NCBI GenBank assembly: GCA_025331565.1
Contig: JAFREQ010000168.1
Span: forward strand, 186,001-250,000
DNA: 64,000 nucleotides
Origin: Holacanthus passer
Taxonomy: Eukaryota; Chordata; Actinopteri; Pomacanthidae
Direction of reading: 5' to 3'
Within the stretch, counting starts at the first letter, position 1. Each line of letters begins with the position of its first letter. Below are positions 24,801 to 32,800 of this stretch, piece after piece. The notes under the pieces were generated by a model. That model worked only from the letters and a program-made list of their open reading frames with translations. It had not been told where the DNA came from and made no database searches. Position numbers and translations under genes: made by a program.

Positions 24801-24940
24801 AGTCCTGGTCGGTCGTGGTCAGGTTTGTAATCTGCATGCTGTCCTGTCTGTGTGCAGCCACCAACACAGCGATCAGCCAGCGCTCCCTCACATTAACCTC
24901 CCTGCTGCTGCTGCTGAGTTTCACCCAGGAGCTGACGTGA
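12808..24940 (+). CDS. igsf21: Immunoglobulin superfamily member 21, complete coding region (10 exons)
   Basis: Ten exons encode 490 residues closely resembling vertebrate IGSF21. Exons: 12808-12871, 18687-18799, 19459-19580, 19752-19870, 20208-20323, 21028-21550, 22185-22285, 23860-24052, 24132-24170, 24858-24940. The family is a GPI-linked neuronal surface protein reported to promote inhibitory (GABAergic) presynaptic differentiation through neurexin-2-alpha. Visible: a signal peptide (residues 1-about 21), Ig domains, N-glycosylation sequons (NTS, NQS, NFT, NGS) and a hydrophobic C-terminal tail. ATG 12808 is chosen because it directly precedes the Leu-rich signal peptide and the frame joins the rest in phase. 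The human protein is remembered as 467 residues; the extra length sits mainly in the linker of exon 6. Same order and strand relative to arhgef10l as in mammals. Confidence 0.93.
15522..15609. promoter_or_regulatory. Two adjacent perfect hairpins, possible regulatory element
   Basis: First inverted repeat: CCAGTTGAA (15522-15530) with TTCAACTGG (15546-15554), 15-nt loop. Second: CAGAGGGC (15585-15592) with GCCCTCTG (15602-15609), 9-nt loop. GATA-like motifs follow near 15650-15665. A regulatory role is inference only. Confidence 0.3.
16680..17050. promoter_or_regulatory. Candidate conserved non-coding element in igsf21 intron 1
   Basis: A block without obvious repeats carrying two TAATCC cores (16713-16718 and 16999-17004, the preference of OTX/PITX-type homeodomains) and several ATTAA/TTAAT cores. 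Motif density suggests an enhancer but proves nothing without cross-species comparison. Confidence 0.25.
17440..17757. mobile_element. Relic of a teleost non-autonomous DNA transposon
   Basis: Starts near aacaagttgggacaggagca and ends with tcccaacttttttggaatca, giving facing GTTGGGA/TCCCAAC ends. The interior (gattgggtatgaaaggttca, then gactcagtcgttcagaagcg) matches a repeat I recall from many teleost genomes. A related end occurs at 37645-37672. Family name not assigned. Confidence 0.5.
18687..19870 (+). CDS. igsf21: igsf21 exons 2-4: first Ig (V-like) domain
   Basis: Exons 18687-18799, 19459-19580 and 19752-19870 give residues about 22-139. The canonical Ig cysteines are in LKCNF (strand B) and YECHV (strand F), with the usual Trp in IVWFR and the D-x-G-x-Y-x-C motif EDDGLYECHV. 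A sequon lies in YNTSYSH. Phases 2 and 1 at the internal borders join cleanly. Confidence 0.92.
20208..21550 (+). CDS. igsf21: igsf21 exons 5-6: second Ig domain with long linker
   Basis: Exons 20208-20323 and 21028-21550 encode residues about 140-352. The Ig cysteines are in LVCIV and FSCEV. They are separated by an unusually long hydrophilic insert rich in Gln, Glu, Asp and Pro (roughly residues 190-270) before the conserved IPETVVSREFPRWV. The insert appears longer than in the mammalian protein, which I recall only roughly. Exon 6 has 523 bp and donor gtgagt at 21551. Confidence 0.9.
20324..21027 (+). other. igsf21 intron 5 with CCAT repeat
   Basis: A 704-bp intron with a tetranucleotide CCAT/CCGT run at 20420-20471; otherwise AT-rich with nothing recognised. 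Confidence 0.75.
20420..20471. repeat. (TCCA)n tetranucleotide repeat
   Basis: About twelve tandem tcca-type units with a few tccg variants, within igsf21 intron 5. Confidence 0.95.
22185..24052 (+). CDS. igsf21: igsf21 exons 7-8: third Ig-like domain
   Basis: Exons 22185-22285 and 23860-24052 encode residues about 353-450. The F-strand Cys is in FRCTAQN, but the B-strand position reads GDTVRITVQG without Cys, as I also recall for the mammalian protein, so this fold would lack the usual disulfide. Exon 7 uses donor gtaagt at 22286, which adds LGPST between GFQ and the conserved EVFPEPMFTW. A sequon lies in ELNGSMF. Confidence 0.87.
22286..23859 (+). other. igsf21 intron 7, carrying a SINE
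   Basis: A 1.57-kb intron between the third-Ig exons. It contains a tRNA-derived SINE at 23245-23500; the rest shows no gene. Confidence 0.75.
23245..23500 (+). mobile_element. tRNA-derived teleost SINE
   Basis: Begins with an A-box-like ggctgtggctcaggaggtag, then the family-typical gtgtccttgggcaagatatt, then a gtgtgcgaatgta/tgaatgg stretch, and ends near gaagcgctctgagtggtcaa. The B box that would be GGTTCGATCC-like has decayed, so it is probably inactive. A second, reverse copy lies at 33940-34130. Confidence 0.7.
24132..24940 (+). CDS. igsf21: igsf21 exons 9-10: C-terminal GPI-type tail
   Basis: Exon 9 (24132-24170, 39 bp) gives DNPRLKKGKEHFI; exon 10 (24858-24940) gives a polar stretch, a Leu-rich core (SLTLTSLLLLLSF) and the end TQELT, stop TGA at 24938-24940. 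A short hydrophobic C-terminus with no cytoplasmic tail fits GPI-anchor addition, as known for the family. The exon 9 donor is weak (gttggt at 24171); a second GT lies 4 nt later and would shift the frame. Confidence 0.78.
24171..24857 (+). other. igsf21 last intron with ATT-rich and CAGTC-type repeats
   Basis: A 687-bp intron containing an (ATT)n-type run at 24561-24628 and a short tandem array built on gtcagtcctg, gtcatca and gtcgtg units at 24735-24823, ending about 35 bp before the last exon. Confidence 0.75.
24735..24823. repeat. Irregular GGTCAGTC/GTCGTG minisatellite
   Basis: Imperfect tandem copies of cagtcctggtcagtcatcag and shorter cggtcgtggt units. It adjoins the region expected to hold the branch point of the igsf21 final exon. 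Confidence 0.85.
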
Positions 24941-25431
24941 TCCGAGGCCTCGCCACTCGTCTGCACACCGACACCCACACTCACCTGAGGCACCTGCTGT
25001 TCCATGATCCCCTGGCAGAAGCTCAACCTCCACTCGGCGCTGCTGGGAAATGGAAGGTGCAGCAGGACTTTGACCCTGGGAGAACAGACAGATCCTGATC
25101 CAGCATCAGACACAGGACAAAGATCCACATGCTGTCAGCAGCACCTGGATCCTGGCAGAGGCAGGTGATGACACCACGGTCCTGTAGCGCCACCTGCTGT
25201 CACAAAACCACCTCAGCAAATGAATTTGGTTAAAAGTGGATTATTAATATAAAAACACTCAGAAGGTAAAAGAAAAAGTAGGTAATCTCTCAAATGATTA
25301 AACTCTGTAAAACCATATAATTAGATTTACACAAAGTGAGAGTTGTTAAACCACCACATAAAAAGTTTCTAACAACAGCAGGTTTTCATTGACAAACATT
25401 ATAGACAATTAACAGAACTTAACTCGAGCAA

Positions 25432-25437
25432 AATAAA
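25432..25437 (+). terminator. Candidate igsf21 polyadenylation signal
   Basis: AATAAA about 490 bp after the igsf21 stop. A second AATAAA at 25546-25551 sits in a LINE-tail-like aataaaggtttatcttatc. Which is used, if either, cannot be decided from sequence. Confidence 0.35.
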
Positions 25438-25758
25438 ATCTTTTTTCCAAATGTTGGTAAATATTAAGAATTTTTTACAATTGTATTTTTAAAAAAATAT
25501 TTGAATATTTTATACCATTTAACTACATCAGTGTTCGTTATCACGAATAAAGGTTTATCTTATCACTGTGCTGCAGCTTCAATATAACAAAGAAGTGAAA
25601 AACAAACACAAAACACTGAAAAACAAAAGTGTTTTTTCCTCTCATTTTTTCCTCATATTATTATTTTAGATTTATCAAGTAGCCAACATGTTTTTATACA
25701 TTTTTTAAGATGGAGGATTTGTTTTTCATTTTTGTGAGTTAATGTTATAAATGACTGA

Positions 25759-25761
<3 letters not shown>

Positions 25762-25810
<49 letters not shown>
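25762..25810. repeat. (AT)n microsatellite
   Basis: About 24 perfect AT units in the intergenic region, self-complementary and able to form a cruciform. Confidence 0.97.
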
Positions 25811-25819
<9 letters not shown>

Positions 25820-26030
25820 TATATGAAGTATATATGGAGAAATTTTTAGTAGAGTGTCTATTGGAGTATGGACGAAATCATAATCTCCGTGGGAGAAGTA
25901 CAATGAAAATAGAATAAGTAGAACGACCTTTCTCAACAACCATCCAAACACAGAATGACATCTGCTGACCCGTCACGACACCAGCTCTCTTTCAGCCACA
26001 GGCAGCCTCGTCTCTCGATGCTGCTCAGCC

Positions 26031-26196
26031 GTCACACTGAGAGCAGCTCTGCTGATTGGTTACTCTGATTCTGAGGTCTAAATCTTGGATGTAGACTCTA
26101 AATGTCCGCAGGGTTCACACTAGATCCCAGGGAGTAATGGCTCTGGAGAACGGTAGTCCTGACCTGGCCAATCAGCAGAGCCAGCTCTCACGCTGA
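26031..26196. repeat. Foldback element with CCAAT-containing arms
   Basis: GCTCTGCTGATTGG (26046-26059) is perfectly complementary to 26168-26181. Similarity continues outward with a few mismatches to 26031 and 26196, giving arms of about 29 bp around a loop of about 108 bp. It could be a small MITE or a structured part of a 3' UTR. Confidence 0.6.
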
Positions 26197-26932
26197 CACC
26201 AGACCAGATAATACAGACGTTTCATCACCAGTGTGGCCCTTACAGGACATTATGTTACAAACATACAGGCAAGAAATGGATATTCTGAAGAATCTGTGGA
26301 GACAGACAGAGCAATGTGAACTGATCAAAGGGCCTGTGACCACCAATCAGGTCAAAAACTGCGACCCACCAGGTGTCAATTGGTTAGTTCTATCATTCTG
26401 TGGAATCTGGTGAAGGAGCTTCAAGGTTTTTTCTCAGAAATCAACAAATTTATAAAAATAGCTTTTATTTCATTGTGCAACACAGCTGCTGAGTTGGTTT
26501 GGTCTCATCTTTGCTTGAGTCTCTGAAGACAACATTAAAATCTATTATTTCTACAAAAGGCTTCCTTTCATTAATGTCTTCACTGTCTGTCCTGAGGGGG
26601 GCATAATAACATCTACACTTACTGAAGCAGCATCACTCCATCCCTCTCTCCTCCTTTTGGACTGTGAGCCCAGAGTCCTGCACAGGTCTGCATCCTCCAG
26701 AAAATCACACATCAACGATGAATAATTATGACAGATTAATAATCAATGATTACTTTCTAGAAAACTTGCTCAAAGAATATAACTTTAACAGAAGTTCAGG
26801 ATTTATTGTGGTGAATATCATCAGGACCCTGACTCGAACAGCTTATGATCGAACACAGAAAATTCTGCACATCTGTTTTGGTTAAGTTTGGAAATAACAG
26901 GTTCGAAACAGTGAGTGCTGCAGTTGTGGTGC

Positions 26933-26938
26933 TTTATT
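26933..26938 (-). terminator. Candidate vps13d polyadenylation signal
   Basis: AATAAA on the minus strand about 0.8 kb after the vps13d stop. Another lies at 26464-26469. Either would give a 0.8-1.3 kb 3' UTR. Confidence 0.35.
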
Positions 26939-27729
26939 TGAAGCAGTGTCCATGTGAAGGTTATTTTACAGGATCACAGATGGAGTCCACTGCCTCTCTA
27001 ACAGGCCTGTCCTCAACTCCACTCCTCCTCTCCAACACACAACTCAAACACAGCTCAAGAAAATTCACCAAATTCATCACCAAATGTAGACTGAGGTCTG
27101 GTTAGAAGAAAGTTAACACTGTCCTTCAGTGGAGAACTCTGATTAGAAAGAAGACTGGGCTCATTAAAAAAAGGACTGTGGGATAAAAGACACGCCGGAC
27201 CTGTCTGTGGTTGTGAAAGGCAGAGAGACAGTGACAGGCAGCTCCAGTGTGTTTGAGGCAGGGGGGCTGCAGGTCCCTCCCTCCCCTGTGTCAGTGCAAT
27301 TCATCCCCCCCCACCCCGACTAATAGTCTCTTATACACAAAATAGAGTTGTAAAGGCAGTTACATTTCACATTATATCAGCTTCTGTTGTTATTCTCCAT
27401 ACTTCACAATTAATACAGTATGTACACTGGTTTATAATATTGGTACGTAGCTCTATTTACATTCTTGTCTATTCACAAACATAAAGAACACCTGGAGGAT
27501 GATCATCAGCAGTCATAGAAACACAGAGAACCAAGAACTAAGAAGTGTTTTCTGCATATACACATTCAAACTAACACCACCTTGCATATGTTTCTCATAT
27601 CATGTATGTGTTTTGTCAAACATCAGGTCATGTGACTCCAGCCCACAGGTGTCTGACAGTTCCCTTCACTGCAGTTTGTCAAACACTTTAAAAGAATGAC
27701 AATGATTAATTGTTAGAAAAGCGACGTGA

Positions 27730-29857
27730 TCAGGACTCAAGCAGTAAGCAGTCCTCGTTCTCGCTGGCAGGGAGCATGAGCTGCTGCTCGTAGTACAGAC
27801 TCTTGGCATAGTTGATTTCTTGAGAGATTTTGATGGCAAGACTCTCGCTCTTCACGTGGACCTGTGGAGAGGATGGTGACACAATTAATAACCAAGTGGA
27901 AACACTACTGCTGGAATTGATCAGTCAGTCAGTCGAGGGAAGATCAGTCGAGGGAAGTGAGAAATATTTAATTTGTTTGTGTAATGTGGATGATCCTAAA
28001 CCAGTCATACAATCCAGAGACTGTCAGTGAAAAATCAGTGTCTCACCATGGGTTTCTGGTGGGAGGGTCCAGGAATGGCCACACCACTGCTGGTGCTCTC
28101 AGCCTTCTTGGTGAGCTGCACATAAACCTTCCCATGATCCTTAGAGACCAGGCAGTGGTAGAGGTCGTCGTACTTGACCTCCAGGAAGATGGCCTCACGG
28201 TCCACGTATTCCCCCGGCTTCAGGAAGTAGACCACTTTGGAGGAGATGAGGACGCAGTAGCTGTCAATGGGCTCCACAGCGATGAAGCTGGTGTGGGAAA
28301 CACACAGTAAACTCTCGGTCTGAGGGGATGCAGCTAATCAAGGCAGAACAAGAGTGCAGTGAAATGAACGAGACTCACAACTCGGAGTGGATGTTGTCAG
28401 TGAGGCGGAAGAGCTGCTCCTGACCGTCAGCCTGTGTGGCAGAGTATCGAGGGAGCAGACCCTGAGGTCCCTTACAGCAGCGAGGCTTCCGGACCCGCTG
28501 CACACTGAGCCTGAACAACACAGCAAGAACACACACATGATCACAGAATCATTTTATCAGCATCTACAAAGCAGATCAAACCCAGTCATTACATTCCTGG
28601 ACAACAAGTGTTTATTTAATTTGTGAGACTAATCTACACATCATGAACATACAAGTTTGTCAATTCACTGTCAATATGCGCAATAATAACTACAGTAAAG
28701 CCACATTCCCATGTTTTCTCTGAAGAGACCTGAAAATCTCTTTGACTCAGCTGGAGTTGTTTGTTCATAACACAATAAACAGACTGGACCCACCTGTGGT
28801 TACTGAGACTGGCCATGTCCCGGACCGTCTGCGCCGTCTCTGAGGCAAAGTCCAGAGCTCCTGCCACCGGTTTGGTCACGGTGCCGACCAGACCTTTACC
28901 CAGGCCTGAGAAGAAGCCGCTGACTCCGCCCTCCGTCTTCACTCCCTCCACGGTGGAGGTGATGATGCTTGTCATGCCTCCGATGATACCTGGGGGAGGG
29001 GAAGTTAATATAAAGAGACATGCAAACATACAGAAAGAGCAATTTCAAGGGGAACAGAAAGACTGGGATCACTGAGGTGGCATAAATATCAGAAATGTTA
29101 TTCCCATGTGCAAATAGACAGATTTCCTGAATCACAGATCCACGTGCGGCTGGGAGGCAGTAAATTCAGTGCCATGAGAGTTTATAGAAACAAGTAGAGT
29201 TAAATTTTATAGGTCAATGTGCATTTGGCACTTTCCAAAACCTTTTTTACGACACAGCACCAGACACAGAAATGTTTCCAGGTCGTACCATGAGCCAGTC
29301 CGTGGATCCCTGCGACCAGGTGCTCTCCACTCGTAGCTCCGTGGTATCTGATGTACTCCCGCTCACTCTGGTGCCGGTTGTCCATGGTCTTCCCCAGCCC
29401 GTCCGACAGAGTCCCTGCAAACTGACGCACAGACAACAGGAGCATGTTCACAACACTTGGCTTCTTCCACTGTTCCAATGTTTTTTACTCCTCACATGTT
29501 TTTTTTCAGGTACATGCTTATGTTTGTAGGTGGACACATTAACAGGAACATCTGTACAATATAACACAACAATAAAATATATAGATTAGAATATAAACAA
29601 TCAAGCAAAGTATTAAAATGAAATTATGTGTAAAAATACAGAACAAAAAAGACAGTCACTTATAGACAGCTGAGTGGAGGTGTATGTACCTTGGCAGCAG
29701 AGTTGGAAACGCCGTGGGTCACGTTGCGTATGAGGCCGCCCACGTTGCCGTACTTGATGAGCTCAGACACGCCCTCGGTGACATCGTTCAGAAGACCCAT
29801 CGGGTTTCCCAGGAAGTCAACAGAGCCCAGGATCTGGGCTGCCTGGCTCATCAGCTC
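27730..29857 (-). CDS. vps13d: vps13d last six exons: ATG2_C-like helices and PH-like end
   Basis: In transcript order: 29690-29857, 29289-29421, 28794-28989, 28379-28510, 28047-28287 and 27730-27861. The first three encode the highly conserved Gly-rich helical part (GSVDFLGNPMGLLNDVTEGV, LIRNVTHGVSNSAAKFAGTL, GLGKGLVGTVTKPVAGALDF). The last encode a PH-like fold (FIAVEPIDSYCVLISSKVVY, EVKYDDLYHCLVSKDHGKVY) and a terminal helix with SQEINYAKSLYYEQQLML. Stop TGA is at 27730-27732. These parts help place the far end of the bridge on its target membrane. Confidence 0.94.
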
Positions 29858-32800
29858 CTGCAGACAGGAAACACGACACAGTAATGATCCGACATGAACC
29901 AGACAGTCTGCCACATGATATCTGTCCACGTAGCTACTCATAGGTGATGGAAATGTTTTATCTAGCTTCAAATATGTTGCTGCAAAAAACTACTAATTCT
30001 ACAATGTGGATGCTTCACACAAATCTTCAGTCCGGGAACACAGAAGATCTATAGAAGCCTTTATGCAAATGCAAAAACAAGGTTGTGAACCAGCTATACT
30101 GTGTATGAGTGTAAAGTTGGATGTGGCTAATGTCTTGGTGTTGCATTAGTCAGGAATAGTAAAAGGAAGCTTTTCCAAACAGGGAAAGAAGAAAGAAGTT
30201 TTCTCAAATTTTGATGAGGAACCTTTCAATATAAATCATAGACATTCGAGCACCGTGGAAGATGTCTTGAATTCATAAGAAATCAGGTTAGGAGACCGAG
30301 TGATTTTCCGTTCAGCACAATTAGATGCCACAAAGAAAAAAAGATTTGTGGAGGATTGAAAATGTTTCTTCAAATTGCTGAGAAGATAAAAAAGTGCCAT
30401 CACTGCTCCACTATGTTCTGATGCTATGGTTATCTGGCGGTCATGGTAAAAGGAGGAAGGTGATGACTGGTACAGTAGTTTTTTATAGAGCACTTGACTA
30501 CAATGTTCTCAATATGACCTGGAGCAGGGTTTATTAGAGTATGAAGCAGCGGCTGTTGAAGTTGACTGGCACAAAGCGTTTTCTAACTGGAGCCAAATCT
30601 GGAGTAAAATACAGTCGTAGGAAAAATCCAATATTGTATTGCCTGCAGACTGGCTGCCTGGTAATGTACCTAATGAGGTAGGAGGTTGCAGTAAAACCTT
30701 TTGTTATCTATGAATGTGTCCAGCTTGTGAAAGAATTCCTCAGAGATGAAAACTGAGACTTACATATTAAAGAAAAACTAGTTTCTTAAGGTTGGATAGT
30801 AGACTGCAACAGAACAGACTTTCAAAAGAATTAACTGTACTTCAGATGTGATGTTGTACAAACATTTCTATATGCAACTGTATGCAAATGTTTTGATTCT
30901 TGGCATTGTGTTTACTTTAGATTTGTACCTTATTGATATTTTACATTTGCACTCTTTCCTACTTTGTACTGAAACTGCTATTATTTCCCTTTTGACAAAT
31001 AAAGTTCTATCTTATCTTTATTCTTAGGTTCAGGTCAAGTTTGCATGCTGTCTTGTTTTACTCCTGATCAACCATGCAGGTCTGAAATGACATTTTCTAG
31101 TGTGTGTCATTATCAGTTGTTATAAAGTTTGAACTGCATTTGGCAAATAAGTTCAACTTCCTGAGTGCTTAATAATAGAACTGTGTGCGCCGCTGACCTC
31201 TCTGAAGTGTTTGAGGATGTCGTTGATAATGATCTCCTGGGTCTCGTACGGGTGCACTCTGGTAAACGGGTACATGTTAATGACAGCATCTTCAAACCGA
31301 ACCAGAGGGAAGCCCAGCGTGCCTTTCAGAGCCTGTGGTAACAAAAAAAAACATCCACATTAGGAACATGTGTTAAATCCAAAGATGGATCAAACTTAAT
31401 GCCAAAACTGTAAACTAGTGCAGCTAAAATAAATCACAGCCTCTTATTAGTGCAGTTTTAAAAGCATAGGTTTACAACCGCTTTAACACTTTGATTCTTC
31501 AACATCCCTAAAAATGTGACATTCAGGCATCAGCCCAAGGTTCCTTTGTGTCATTGAATCTTTATTTTCTGTGAAGGTAAAACTTATTCATGTTGAAAAT
31601 GCCTCAACAGACTTTACTGCAGAGGTTTTAAATGCTTTTAAATTGCTCCACTTTTGATGCCTTCTCTGTCTATCACCATGCTGGTGCAGGCGATGCCACC
31701 ACCTGATTAAGTCAGCAAAAGGTTACATCACAGACGCTCTCTATCAAAGGTGATTTATTAAGCTGCACATCAAAAAATGAAAAGGAGAAAAGGTTACCTT
31801 GAGGTCAGGAGGCAGCTTGTGAGAGGTGAAGACGCTCAGTTTGACCTGAGGGAGGCTGATCTTCAGGTTCTCGAAGTAGTAACGTTTGGGAGGTCCTGCA
31901 TCCTCATTGGGCCTCTCATGGAGGTTTTCATCCAACCTCTCCAACTCTGCATTCATCACAGTTAGGATATATTTATTTTTAAGCAAATAAAATAACTATA
32001 ATAAATAAAGAACCTGCTTAGTCACAGTATCACACAAATATGAAGAATGGCATTGAACTAAAGACCCACCAGCTTCTGTCTGCCCGTATCCAAAGAAGCT
32101 GAGCAGCTTGAGCAGCAGCTTCTCCTCGATGATGACTGTGAAGCGTCGGGCCGTCACCATGAGGTGCTGCAAACACATCATGGTCACATCATTAGTTGTT
32201 ATTTTTTCCCTTTATTACTGAAGCACATATTACTCATGATAGAAATACACTCATCAATGTCAGAAAGGGAAGCGCCGGGATTGGATTATGTGCAGTGGAC
32301 CTTGAGATGATGACTGCCCCCTGCTGACCACCCAGCCACACCAGCCGGACCAAACAACACTGCAAGCGGTGTAGTCACCCCAGGAAGAGAGCCGGGACAG
32401 GAGCTAAGGTAAACCAGCTTGGACCTATGGCTATTCCACTAACCAGCCTGCGGCTGGCTAATGTCCAGTCACAGGAAAATAAAATGGATGAAAAAAGACT
32501 CAGCAATGGGAGAATCAGAAACTGTCATATCTAGAGACATGAATCATCACAACATCCCACCATATTATTTGCCTAGTGTATTCACCAGTGTTTTTATCAT
32601 CAGAAAAAACTGTTGACAGACTGAAACATGTTCAGAGATGCCACCACCCACAATAACCACATCAGTCCGGAGGAATAAACGCACCATCAACAGTAACATC
32701 ATACATCAACAAATATGTTGATGATCAAAAAGACAATAAAAACACTCCACAGCCAGGAAGCCTGCATAAATGGAGAAGTGAGGGCTAAACTACCTTTCAG

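Larger units (their letters stand above)
24941..27729. other. Convergent intergenic region (igsf21 and vps13d 3' ends)
   Basis: 2.8 kb between two stop codons that face each other. It contains candidate polyadenylation signals for both strands, an (AT)n run at 25762-25810 and an imperfect inverted repeat at 26031-26196. No coding exon is recognised. Confidence 0.7.
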
